Shown: one piece after another, positions 1 to 12,200 of the stretch | Layout of the letters: each line of letters opens with the position of its first letter | How positions within the stretch are numbered: the first letter of the stretch is position 1 | NCBI RefSeq assembly: GCF_001039355.2 | Contig: NW_019775607.1 | Coordinates: forward strand, 50,862 to 84,579 | Reading direction: 5' to 3' | Source of the DNA: Lingula anatina | Taxonomy: Eukaryota; Brachiopoda; Lingulata; Lingulida; Lingulidae | DNA length: 33,718 bases | The notes under the pieces: model-generated | The model's database searches: none | Told to the model about the DNA's origin: nothing | The model's input: the letters and a program-made list of their open reading frames with translations, nothing else | Made by a program: the position numbers and the translations under genes

Positions 1-1375
1 TTTTTTTTGTAAAGCGTACAGTGAAAAAAGTTCAACATACGAGATTGCTATTGTCAATTTTGAACAGTCTGGAAAAGTTAAATAAATGGAATATGTATAA
101 TGTAACTAACCTTGGTCCTCGTTTGAATATCTTCTGTTTTCTGTTCTCCTCAACAGAACTTTGCCTGTTACTCGTCCACACCCAAATGTGAGTTGTATTT
201 ATACGACTTTTAGAGGAAATGAAAGAAGGAAAGCTATTGGACATTAGAACGAGATGGTTTCACGTTTTTTTTTTCGCATGACAATTTACACATATTTACG
301 AGTATGTTGCAACCAAAATAAAATAATAGTTCTGCCCTTAACCTGTTAGGGACACAACACTCAACAGGGGTTGTTTGTCTTTGTTTTGGCCTGAGGGAAA
401 CATTTCGGGTAATATTTTTCCAGGTTATTATCCAAATTCCAACGTCATTATTATCTAAATTTAAGAACAGAAATAGAAATACGAACAATGTATTAATTGA
501 CTTAGATAACATAATCTTTGTGATGGCGTGAGGTGAAGATAATTATACATGATTAACGTGTTTGCTCCAGTGAGTTTTTCTTTTTTTATTTGGGTGTAGG
601 TATTCTTTTACTGAGAGAAATTATTGTGTACCTTCTATAAACACTGTTATTTCGGACGTGCTTTGGGTTTTACGGACTGGAAAATTGCTTGTTTTTGTTC
701 ATATTTAAAGTCGCTGGGTCTTTGTGAATTTTTTTTAGAAAAATAAATGCTTCCTTTTCCCCATCGATCATAATATGTAAACTGACATGTTTACATGCTT
801 CTTCTTTTCATAGCTTTGGATTTTTTCAAATATAATTATTGCTTTCCTTTCAATAAGTGCGTAAGGGAAAATTCTGAGTCTTAAGGTAACACAGCTGCCT
901 TGAAAAGGAATGTCATGAAAGGATTTCGTTTTTGCATGTGCGCGACGATGCGTGTTTACGCATGTTCATCTGTATGTGTTGGCATTTGTGAGCACGGGTG
1001 TATGCGTTTTTTTTTTTAATTTAGAAATAATACATATGTGAATGCCATCTTCAATATAAGGTTCCTGTGCGCATTTTAAATTGGACATTTCTTGGTCTAA
1101 TTGTTTTTACTCAAATTCGTTTTACTCAAATAACACGGCTTCATTTGCCCACGTGGGCACACACTCACTTTCACATACAAACCTTAACTAGTCCTTGTCA
1201 ATGGCAAGCAAGGAGAATCCAGGGACAGTCTACCTAAAAACACGAAAAGGTTCAGTTAAGTAAAAAAAAAAACAAGTATTTATAGGGTCTTACTTTTTAT
1301 AATCATAATGATAATGCATTTCGTAAAACCACGCTACACATGCGTCTCAGCGCTGTTTACATATGTATATAAAAC

Positions 1376-1408
1376 CAAGGAGTTATAACAGTCTGTTATA
1401 ACTCCTTG
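1376..1408. repeat. Perfect 33-bp palindrome (16-bp arms, 1-base centre)
   Basis: The left arm caaggagttataacag (1376-1391) is exactly complementary to ctgttataactccttg (1393-1408), with one T between them. The same 16-mer recurs once at 25529-25544 without its partner arm. The motif is therefore likely part of a dispersed element rather than a chance palindrome. Confidence 0.9.
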
Positions 1409-1694
1409 ATAAAACTGAAACTAAACTGACATATTAAAAACTAATGTAGAAGTAATTAAAACTAAAAGATACAAGTTAACAAAGGTATGCTTTAAATAAA
1501 AAAGGTTTTTAAAATCTTTGAGCAAATAGAGTAACATTTGTGCCTCCAATATTTTCTACTCCGACTTGTTGCTACTTGTGACCAGGAGAGGTCGAGATCT
1601 ATGCGGAGAAGAGAGACAGAGGGGTTTCCCGGTAACATTCTAGTTATATCTATGATCTATATATATCTAGCATGCATCCTACTTCCTTATTTTA

Positions 1695-1878
1695 CCCCTC
1701 TACTATTAGAAAAGGTGGAAGGGGTGGGCGCCATTTTAATATGGAAAAATACCCCCTCTATCCTACCCCCCTCACCCTCATCAGTCAGCTTAAGGTATCC
1801 AGTCTTCCTTTCCCCTCTACGGGAAAGGAATGGGGGGGGGGGGGGGTAGCTCCATTTTGATATGGAAAGTGGTCCCCA
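1695..1878. repeat. Two-copy tandem repeat with poly-G run
   Basis: Two diverged copies about 116 bases apart each run from 'cccctcta' through a G-rich stretch to 'ccattttaatatgg' or 'ccattttgatatgg'. The second copy contains 15 consecutive G (1832-1846). No protein is supported here; the glycine-rich open frames are by-products of the G run. Confidence 0.6.
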
Positions 1879-2783
1879 CTCACTCCGTACCAGTGTTAGT
1901 CAATGTAAGGATTTATGACAGTTATGATGCCGGTGTGCATGACTTCATGTACAATTCAATCTACTTCAATCTCTGTCCCCTTAGCATTGCATATGTAAGT
2001 ATCTTCCGACAGATGCTGGTATACAGATGTCATGCTTCTCCTATCAAGAATTTTGATTCCATCCCTGAAAAAGCAAGATACAAATTAACTTGTGTTATTC
2101 ATTAACTGTGGCTAATTTTTCGATATACATATGGTCTTTGCAATAACTAGGTTATAAAAAGATAATATAAAGCCAGTGTTTGCCCCAACTCATGTGAGCG
2201 TGTGTATGTGCGTGCGCGCGTGCGTATGTACTGTATGTGCGTGTGTGGAAGGAGTGGGCGCAGAAAACGTTAAGCGATTTGAATATTAAGAGGTGGGGGA
2301 CATGCAACGCAATTAGATTTTTTCCCCAGCAAAAGACTTTTTAAAAGCGGTTTATTCAGTTATGCCAGCCATTTTGTCAGGCGAGAATCATAACGGGAAC
2401 TGAAGTTTATAACGCCTCCCCCCCCCCAAAAAAAAGAAAAATGGACATAGAGTAATCTTGATACATGTATGTTGATACACTGTGCCATTAATACAGAAAA
2501 GCGAACAGAGACAGGACATTAATATTTATTTACACCTGGCGAATTACAAATCAAGTTGTACAGTATAAACCATATGGCTTCAAACGTCGGAGTGGACACA
2601 TTAATCGGCACTATTCTCTTAACGCTGGTGTTTATAGAACGAGAAAATTAATGTTATTTTTAGGACATGAATATAATGTACAGATTCATTCGCTATAAAC
2701 TTGCATAAATAAGGTAGGTGGAGACCTGTCTGCATTTGCTTCCTTAACATTGCTCTGATTAAGAACTTGGACGCTCAAACACA

Positions 2784-4220
2784 ATGCAGACTCAATATAT
2801 TTCGCTGCGTTTGTCAACGATGCATGGAACGCTGACTGTTGTCTTACTGACTGCTTGCATCATAATGATGTCTTTACTGATGTCTTCTAATTTTACACTG
2901 CGTGAACCAGTGTGTGAGACAGTCCCAAAGAGACAGGCGTACAAGGTACTGAACACCCGCTTCCAAGGGAAACACCACAGGCAACCCAGCGCGCGCAGGT
3001 TTGACGCCCAAATTACAAGCGCAGACATGTTTGAGGACTTGGGTTCTAGCCAAATTAACGCTACCGATCCCAGATTATTGAAGCTCCTTCGCCAAAAATG
3101 GCTACTTGCTCCCTCTAGCCGGCCATTCCATTTGGCAAATCCAGAGAAGGTACACGCGTCCCAGATAGAACAATCACAGGTAGTTGATAGGCTACTGGAG
3201 CAAAGAACGAACGGGTTTTTTGTTGAGGCAGGTGCGGCCAATGGCGAGATTTTTTCTAACTCGCTGTTCTTTGAGAGGTTTAGGAACTGGACGGGACTTC
3301 TCGTTGAGGCAGATCCGTGGTCCTTCCATGACATGGCCGGGAAACACAGGTAGCTGGGTTGTTCCCGTTTTTGGATTCGAAATCAAGATTTTTAAATTAA
3401 GTTCATAAAAGAAGAATAATTTTTAATGCTACCAAGTTTATGCCAGAGATTTAAGAATGTCAAAACCTTGGCAATTGAGTTCGACATTTTCTGCTAACGT
3501 TAATTTGCCAGTCTGATTGCATGACTGCGTGTAAAAAGCCTACAAGTACTGTTGTTTGTGGTTATTGCCGTACTGAGAGAGGAAGAGAGAGAGACTCGGT
3601 GTAAAAAATAAAGAAAATGAGAATATGTGTATAGTTTTAACAATTGAGTCAATTCATCACAAATGTTTAATGGTAAAAGATCCACTTTAAAAAAGACGAC
3701 CTTTGAAATCACTGGATTCAGCTGCAGCCTGCACATCATTTGGTAAATATAGACATTTATTTTTTCTTTTTTATTCAGGAAATCGTATATAATCAACTCC
3801 TGCCTGTCCCTGGGGCCTCACCCAGAGCGCACAGAATTCACGTTCGCCAGAGAGTTAGGTGGCATAAGTCAGACAGCGTACGTTATTCCAACAAATGAAC
3901 AAAGCACGTTGCGTGGCAAAGGATTGCCGCGGTGTTTCCCAATACACTCCATCCTGGCCGCGCTGGGCGTCACCCACGTGGATTACTTCTCCTTGGACGT
4001 CGAGGGGGCCGAGGTGGAGATTCTGAAGACGTTCCCCTGGGAGGACATCACCGTGGACGTGTGGTCTATTGAGTACGCTGTTCACGGAGGGGGAGGGGAC
4101 ACCCCCAAGCGTCTGCAAGCAATTAGGGAGATTTTCCAAATGACTGGGGCGTACGTGGAGGTGGATTTTCCCAAAGGACAGGATGTTTTATTTGCTAGAA
4201 AAGAGATACTTGGCAAATGA
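2784..4220 (+). CDS. FkbM-family (Methyltransf_21) methyltransferase-like protein, type II membrane, two exons
   Basis: Exon 1 is 2784-3349 and exon 2 is 3779-4220. The intron has GT at 3350 and AG at 3777-3778, splits an Arg codon after its second base, and leaves a 335-residue product. Residues about 17-34 form one hydrophobic segment after a short polar N-terminus, giving a type II (Golgi/ER-like) topology. Three N-glycosylation sequons (NFT, NAT, NWT) follow. VEAGAANGE (147-155) looks like the SAM-binding glycine loop and LLVEADP (172-178) like the acidic residue of the next strand. DVEGAE (262-267) is the conserved DxEGxE block of FkbM/Star-like proteins. Family knowledge: FkbM proteins are O-methyltransferases, but many animal Star-like members have no proven substrate. 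The length is typical. The reaction is inferred from the fold only. Confidence 0.85.
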
Positions 4221-4782
4221 GGACCCTGTGTCGCTGATGTGACCATATGCAAAGTTGCACTCAGAAATAACCTTTATCAGTTTATTTAGTGATCAATCTG
4301 GCTAAGTACCGTCGACTTAAGTATTTTAAGGGAATGGACTCTCTTAAAAAAAAAACAGGAAGGAAACAGGGCAGTTCACGTAACAGTTATTTCTGGATGC
4401 GTCAGTGTCGTGTAAATCAAAATATAATCAGGGAAAACTCTAGCTTGCTCTAGTTCTACTATACAAAAAAAGAAAAAAAAAAGAAAAAAAAAAAACGATT
4501 GGAGTCAAAGAAAAAAATATATCTTTCCTTGATTTACTTTATTATGCAAAACCTGTGTATGCAAAACCGCTGATTTTTAACAAAAAGGGAGAAGCCAGCA
4601 CCCACTGAACCAGACGGACAGTGACGTCATCACAGCTGTCCCATTCACTGCAGCTATATATTGAACGAAATCACATTGTTCTAAGTGGTGATAGCTTCAA
4701 TTTCAAATATGAGGCAGTTCCATTGTCTTCCTGCGTGTCAGCAACTTAGCACTCCCATATGCCAGTATGCATAAATGTAAAT

Positions 4783-4955
4783 CAGGGGCGGATTGGGGCC
4801 GTCTTCTAGGTCTTCCAGAAGACGGTCAGATTTTTTCAAGTTTATGTTGACGGGTGTCTAATTTTTTTCTGGAAGACGGTCAGAATGGAGGATGGATCAA
4901 CAAAGACACTGGGAATTCGGAAGACTGTCAGAAAATAGCTCTGGATCCGCCCCTG
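4783..4955. mobile_element. MITE-like element with CAGGGGCGGAT terminal repeats
   Basis: The element begins CAGGGGCGGAT (4783-4793) and ends with the exact complement ATCCGCCCCTG (4945-4955). It is flanked by the direct repeat TAAAT (4778-4782 and 4956-4960). Inside, a motif close to gaagacggtcaga recurs three times (around 4817, 4873 and 4921), with its complement near the left end. It has no coding capacity. CAGGGG-type ends are known from hAT elements, but those usually make 8-bp target duplications, so superfamily assignment is tentative. Confidence 0.65.
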
Positions 4956-5808
4956 TAAATAATACCGGATGGAAAAAGCAATGAATGGGCTGATGCAGTG
5001 AACTATAAATATTGGTTAATGTTTCGTGTTTATTGCGTGTGTTTGGGAATTTCGCTGCCCGACGATGAAATGAAGATTGGGGCCCGATTCATGGTATCGC
5101 AAAGTCACGTTTCAGTGCAATAACAACAACAATAATAATTAACCTACTTGTACGCCCTATTTAAAGGCTCGTTTCCAATTAAACTATCGTTCTACGTCTA
5201 TGTAGATCGAATCAACTACACGGAGACTTTTGCTGAATGAATCAGATTAACAGATTATTTAAACGCCTCCTCCTGACGTTGAGTAGAATACAAAAAAAAA
5301 AAAAAAAAAAAAGCTGGTGATTATTTACAAATATGTTGGACACAAGAGGATGCGTGGTAATCTCTGAATTTGGTTGTATTCAGCGAGAGTCCCCGTTCAA
5401 TTCAGCCCAATTCAGCTCTCCAACATTTAAAGACGTTCAGGACAGTCTCACCCTGAGAATATTTCAATTCTACTCACACTGTATGCTGTGACAACTGTCG
5501 AGTCAAGCTGTTATTATTTACATTATTGTTTCTCTCAGCACATAAAATATTCACAGCAAAATTAACTGCGCATGCTTTAAAGTTTTTTTATTCTAAAAAT
5601 ATCTATTCATTGTTGATATTAGACTGTAAGATTTTTATCCTTAAATTATCTCTTCAGTTTTTTAATTCGTTTTGATAAACGGTAGATCAAGACGAGTAGG
5701 CCTACACGTGGACCATTTTTTTTCTCTAAAACATTTGTCATGATGGCTGTCCATTGTGAAAACATGGTGAACCATTTTGGTCATTTCCCGATAAATCGCC
5801 TGTACTCA

Positions 5809-5810
<2 letters not shown>

Positions 5811-5847
<37 letters not shown>
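5811..5847. repeat. (AT)n microsatellite
   Basis: An uninterrupted AT dinucleotide run in intergenic sequence. Confidence 0.97.
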
Positions 5848-5848
<1 letters not shown>

Positions 5849-6555
5849 GCGTTGTTACATAAGTCTAGTAGTCTTCTTTTTGTCTTATACGATGACTGCA
5901 TAGCAACAAGAAAGACAACTGCAAAATTTCCATGCGGTGATCGGTCTTATTGGCGACCAGTGGTCAAAAGGCCCGTTGATATGCATTAGAAATGCATTTT
6001 GTCAGATATTAAGACTCCCATTACTTGAATCGTGCACTGTCAGAAATACCCACTGGTACCCGATGATACGTTCGAACAGGCAGCCTCCTAATGTTTATAT
6101 ATTTATATTGTTTTGATTTATACGACCACTGCACTGAGCTATATATGTTCAACGAATATAAAGTCAAAACGATGAATGACACGCATTAATTAAATATCAA
6201 TAAGGAAGTGGGTAGCAGCTGCAAACTCTGCTGACACACGCCATGATACCAAATGTATAATGGCATAATGCATATATGTTTATTAAATGATTTATAAATG
6301 TGAAATCTGTATAATCTGCTGTTGAGTGCTGATACCTGCATTTTAGTTTCTACAATATATTTACCACTACATTGTCATACAACTGTGATCCAGTCGTCAA
6401 TAATATTGCACGTTGTACTCAGTAAATATAGCAAACTATTAGTTTCATAATATTACGAAGTCCACTTTTTAGCTATCCCAGTTTAGCAGTCTAGCTATAG
6501 ATCGTTCAGACTTCGCCAATAATTACGACGCATAACCCGGGAACATCAACGTACG

Positions 6556-6606
<51 letters not shown>
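6556..6606. repeat. (AAT)n microsatellite
   Basis: About 17 uninterrupted AAT triplets in intergenic sequence. Confidence 0.97.
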
Positions 6607-6609
<3 letters not shown>

Positions 6610-7249
6610 TCAAAAGAAAAAATTGAGAAATTTAATGAAAAGAAATAAAAAGATTTAAAAAAATGATATTTTCATAAAACAGTGTCATACAACACAATAT
6701 ATCAATCTCGGCCCCCACGCACTACACGAAGCTTGGTCACACTGACTGGTAACCTATTCTTCCTGCTTTCACATAAATATGCAATTCATTTTCCCATTTG
6801 TAATCAAAATAACGCCTGACGGTACATATAAACACAATTGTGGGGAGTCCCCTTTTCAATAGAGCTGGACCTATAAGAACTAAATCTAACATACAGTGCC
6901 AATGCTTTCGTGGAAAAGATATCGGCTTTCGTATAAAGATGATAAAAGGAGGTGTCGTTTCAATTAAGGCAGAACATAGTGTTTTGTACCTATAAAAAAA
7001 TAGATACGTGATCAACGCGTGCATCAGTCGTTTGTCAAATGTGAGATTCTGCGGATGTGTTTAGTGTGTTAGATGAGAAAATTTATTTTGACTCTTTCAT
7101 ATTGGAGGTTGGAAATAAAAGCACACATGGCCGCAGCGAGTTTATCTCGTCTGTGAAAACCCCTTGGTTATTGTGAATTTCTTATCGTAGATCAATGCTT
7201 CACACTACGGTTGATTTTTAACATTTTTTGGATTAAGCGCTGCTTTAAG

Positions 7250-7258
7250 GTAAGAAGG

Positions 7259-7310
<52 letters not shown>

Positions 7311-7410
7311 ACTTCATATCCTCGCTCTTCTGTTTCATATATTACCCTTTCTACTCTGCGGTTAGTATTCTACACACATTTATAACACCAGCTGCTCTTG
7401 TTTATTGCAG
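7250..7410 (+). other. 5'-UTR intron of TTC14 (non-coding first exon ends at 7249)
   Basis: The sequence tttaag|gtaaga at 7249/7250 is a strong donor. It pairs with the acceptor tttattgcag ending at 7410, which lies 20 bases before the TTC14 start codon. The non-coding first exon therefore ends at 7249; its start cannot be fixed, but probably lies within the preceding 150 bases. A CT microsatellite (7264-7306) lies just inside the intron. An upstream ATG at 7128 opens only a nine-codon frame and may be a uORF if it is transcribed. Confidence 0.6.
7264..7306 (+). repeat. (CT)n microsatellite in the TTC14 leader intron
   Basis: About 21 CT units start 14 bases after the predicted donor site. 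Confidence 0.97.
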
Positions 7411-7430
7411 CTTCGTCTAAGAAAGCAGAC

Positions 7431-9183
7431 ATGGACCCAAACCTTATTCAGAGGGTGGTGGATTACCACGGTAATGAGCTACTTGACCTGTTGGAATCTG
7501 ATCAGACGCTCAGCAGCTTTCCTGTTCCCTCTGCCATAGAATACAGGCCACCAGAGGGCGATCCCAAGTATGTACAGGACTGTATTATAGTCAAACTTTT
7601 TAAAAATGGGTTGGGGTGTCTGAAGTTTGATTCATGTGGACCTGTTCCCATCCAAAAGGGTGAATTTATTTTGAATCACATTAATCCTCTTGCCTATGGG
7701 CTTACACTCACTGAATTACCAGAGGTGTTTAGAATGAACGTGGTACTTGCAGTAATGGGATCTTTTCATGTACCCTAAGAGACCTTGGGAGTTATAGCTA
7801 CACACATTATGATAAAATGAACTTTGATTTTAGCTTTTAATCAATGTCATTTGGCAGACCTCAATGGAAAAAATAATTGTATAATTATACTTGCAGCTGG
7901 ATGGTAATATAGCTCAGTTGATAAATACTGTTTCAGTGATGAAGAATTCAGGCGCAAGCTGAACCATTTTTTGTCCCTTAAATCAGACCTTCTGTACACG
8001 CCATCTCTTCCCCCAGTGGTGGAGATAGTTAAGAATGAAAAGGCAGTGGAAGGTAAGTAGTTTTAATGAAGTCAAAGTTATTCTGATAGAGGTTTATCTA
8101 TACTAAGCATAGCTGTGCAGTATTGTAGAGCATTCATGGTAAATAGTTTTAAACTAAAATATTAAATGTGACCAATGTAGCCCTAGCCTGTGAGCTGCAA
8201 TGAAAGCTTGCAGTGCACAATGGTATGTTATTAAATATTTGTGTAGAAGTTAGTTTAAAATTATTCCACATGAATTTGAAGGTATGTTTTCAATATATGT
8301 GTCCAGTATGTGGGACCACTGTATAATTATACACATCCCAGCAAAAAGCAAATACACATCAAACATGTTACAGTTATCGTCAGCATCATCATCAAAGCTT
8401 TGTTTTTTCAGGTCTTCAGTTCTAAATGAACAGGTGTTGGACCTTTTTCCCCACATATTGCCCCCCCCCCCTTCCATTCTTGCCTGTTACTTGGATCTGT
8501 ATCTTCAGCTTGTAAATCTGTCTCCTGTCTGTGCTTACCACCTCCTTCCTATTTCTCTCCACATCAAATTCTGTTACTCTTTTCACCAAGTTGTCATCAA
8601 TAAGCGAAAAAGCACTGAATGGTGTGGCTGTGCTGTTCATAACTTATATGAATCATTGTTTTCAGATTATTATGCAGTGATGCCTCCTCTAGAAGCCTTC
8701 ATGGGAGTCTCACCCAGCCAGTGCAGGAAACATTTCTATCAGGTGAGCTCTCTCAGAAATAATTGTTTTCATTTTGGATCTGTAATAATATTAACAGAGG
8801 CCAATTATTTGCAGTAAGGTCCTTAAGACTTTATTGTGAAAGAAATACTTACTAGTAATTTGATTTTAGAGATTTTTATCTTTGTCATCTGGTTTTCTGG
8901 TGATGTCATTTGTCTGTTTAGTTCTGACGTAAAGAATCTGATGTATAGTGTAATCTGATGATGTCAGCTAGTTTATTTCTTGTCTGATTTAGTTCTGATG
9001 TGAACATGCCCAGCTGTGGTTTTACTTTCAGTGCGCCCAGAAGAATGACATCTTTGTTGGCGTGGTGACAGCAGTACAGGAGAGTGGTCTGATTATTACT
9101 CTGCTGGCTTTAGACTATGGAAAGGCTCGGGACATAGACCAACTGAGGATAACTGTAAGATCTTCTGTCTACCTGTGTGTGTA

Positions 9184-9246
<63 letters not shown>

Positions 9247-12200
9247 ATAATTACTCTCTCTCTGTATATATTTTATATATATATATATATAGAGAGAGAG
9301 AGGAAGAGAGAGAGTCTGCATTCATGAGGTCAGTGACTGCTGGCTTTAGTGTGCATGCATGCAGACTGTTTTTATGTGTGTTCATATTTTAGATGAATGG
9401 AGTTTTTTGCTGTAAAATAACTCTGCTTACTTAAAAGATAAATTTAATGTTAAACGTGTTTAAGAGTACCAGAAAAAGGATGCAAAAGCCCACAAAGAAC
9501 AACAATGACAAATAAAAAATGAAAGAATTAGGAAAGGCCTTGTGTCTTTATGTATGTTATATTTGTTTAAGTATACATACATATGTACAGAGAGAGAGAG
9601 AGAGAGAGAGCAACGAATGCCCGAAACTTGTCATTTATATTTATGCCATCCACCATATGATCCCATTCTATCAGATTCTTACCTCATTCTGGCTGACATA
9701 GATGATCACCCCAGGCAATTTATTGTTTGAGATTTTGATATGTGCAGGACATGCTATATTTCCTATCTGGCATGGATATGCTCTGTAACTAGTGTTAGGT
9801 TAGCAAGGGTTTCTTCCTCAGGGTTTCTGTCCGCTGCGAGAAGTTCCCAGACTTTATGCACACGAGAGTCCTCTTGATGCCTTCACCATCAAGGACAAGG
9901 TCAGAGGTAAGTTTTGGTGTTATTGTTGTTGTTGTGTCTGTGCGTGTATCTTCAACATCCAATAAGATGAAACAATAGTAGATAATCAATATTTCTTTAA
10001 ATACTGCCAAATTTTAATTCTGTGTGAAAGTTCAGTAGATGTAGCATCAATCAGGAGAACATGAAACATGCCCTCATACTATCTGATGCACATGTCTTAT
10101 GTGTCCAATTCAATGAATTTCACAGTCTCTTTGGGAGGATTGGTCTGCACTGTTGAAAGGAATTTGCTAACCTATTACTAATATTCCAGGCATAATTCTA
10201 CAAGTTGACCCTGACAAAGAGAAAATAGTGGTGTCCCTGCAGGTGTCCGCACTGCCACCTGGTGTGGAAAATCTGAAGATTGTGAGTTGTGCTGCCACCT
10301 TGTGTAGAATTTTTTTAAAAAAAATATTAACTGTAGCCAAGTAGTGTAGAAAATTGAAATTTGAATTGATGTGGAGTAAACTTGATATCTCATTCCTAAA
10401 ATGGTACAAAGAATGAAAAATTAGGCCAAAAGTAACACAAATGAAATTAATGTGATGGATTATTTTCAGGGTTTGATTGCAGATGAGGAAATGCCAGTCC
10501 ACTATCAGTAAGTCATTGTTACAGATAGACTATGCTGTTCAGACAGGTCAAATTCCTGTGTAAACTATATATATCCCATGGTCAAACATCATCCACACAG
10601 ACCTTGTTGCACTTTCAAGTTGGTAAATAATTGAATAAATATCCTTCTCCTGTATGTATTACTGATGAGTTTTTATAAAATTACAGACGCCTTACAAAGT
10701 CCTCTGGCAAGCCATATGAGGAGATGCTGACGTCAGAGTTGGGTTTCAGTAACCCAAACTGTGTATCCTTCTTGTGCAGTGTGTTGGGGTTGAGTGACGA
10801 GACACCACCATCTTTAATGAGAGGCCTTCATAGGTGAAGCATTTCTCTACTCCATATTCTGCTTTATTTAATAGATATTTAAAATCATTTATAAACTGTT
10901 GTTATAAGACTAGTATAATAATGAAATTCAAATTGCATGCTGTAGCTGAAAGGTTGATATTAACTTTTGTATATTATAAAGGCTTAAAATACCAGAGGCA
11001 GAAATGGCAGAAGGATTAAGAAAGATCCAAACAACAAAGTGGGCTTTAAAAAGGTAAGATGAGTTAAAAACTTTTTAACAGACATTTTTATGGTATCTTT
11101 TCAAATTTTGCACCTCCTAAAATATGTTATTTTACTTTTTATATTACCACAGTCTAAACAAGGTACATTTTAATATGAAATCGAAATAGATAGCTCATGA
11201 AATGGTCCCCCAACCAAGAGGCCTCCATGTGAAAGATTCAACGCAGTTTTACCTCAGTACCTGTTAAGCGTTTTTTTTCTCCCTTCATTAAGTAGTAGAA
11301 AATTTTCATTTACTGCACATCAGAAGATATTGAGTGTAAAACTGATCTTTCCATTTGTTCATTGTCAAGATGTATCTCAAATACAAAGAAACAAAAATAT
11401 ATTCTCATAATTATGTTCCAGCGTTGCTGCTGGTATCAGCCATTTCAAAGATGGCCGATACGTAGAAGCTGTGCAGCACTTCAACAAAGCACTGGAAATA
11501 GATCCAGAAAATGTGGAAGCTTTTGTAGCCAGGGGAGCTCTGTAAGTAAAAAAGACATTGATAGGGGCTGTGACCTTATCAGATGATTGGGGGTGGGAGT
11601 GGGGGGGGGGGGGGGGGAGGCTTATGGGTACAGATTATAGGGCATATGGCATGATACTTGAAAACTTCAAATTTTTATTTTAAGTTAGATTGACTATAAC
11701 ATAAAAGTGTGTATATTGACTGATGTGTATAATGCAGGTATCTTTTTAAATAGCACAAAGAAAAAATAAAAAGTTATTATTATTATTATTATTATTTCTT
11801 TCATTGAATTTGTTTTCAGATTTGCTAACAATGAGAACTACTCCAAGGCCATTGCGGATTTTGAAAAGGCCTTGGCGCTTAATCCCAGACACCAGAATGC
11901 CAGGAAGTACCTCTGTGAGACACTGGTGGTGCATGGGCGAATGTAAGTGCAGGACACAGGGGTAAAAAGGTGTTCAGCCAATCAGCACTGGTGTTGCACT
12001 TTGATGTTGCCTGTGATGGGTTTTGTACAGTTTTAAGAGTTTCAAAGTTTTGGATACTGGAGACAATTGTTTACTGCAGCAAATAGCTAATGACCTATGA
12101 GTAATTGATTGAGGACTGAAATGAATGAAATGATATGAGCAATTAATTTTTTAAATTAATTATATTAAATGTATCTTAACATGTAAATACTTTTAAACTG

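Larger units (their letters stand above)
1..2783. other. Non-coding spacer upstream of the FkbM gene
   Basis: The stretch is AT-rich and has no reading frame I can tie to a protein family. The short open frames are low-complexity and lack splice-compatible partners. It holds a 33-bp palindrome (1376-1408), a two-copy tandem repeat with a 15-G run (1695-1878), degenerate GT/GC repeats near 2195-2245 and a C-run next to an A-run near 2416-2435. A TATA-like string (cgctataaac) near 2690, about 90 bases before the next start codon, could belong to that gene's promoter, but this is weak. Confidence 0.6.
4221..7100. other. Intergenic spacer between the FkbM gene and TTC14
   Basis: No coding region is recognisable. 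The stretch contains the 3' flank of the FkbM gene, poly-A tracts (4464-4494, 5291-5312), a MITE-like element (4783-4955), an AT microsatellite (5811-5847) and an AAT microsatellite (6556-6606). The only longish frame (6737-7024, minus) resembles no family I know and is probably random. Confidence 0.6.

Noticed and set aside
7568-7778. Extension of the first TTC14 coding exon to a stop at 7778
   Set aside because: A good donor (gtatgt) at 7568 joins in phase to 7937 and restores TTC14 similarity ([16 protein letters not shown]); the extension matches nothing.
9062-9392. Cys/Val-rich and Arg/Glu-rich open frames
   Set aside because: They are translations of GT and GA microsatellites in a TTC14 intron; only 9032-9154 is exon.
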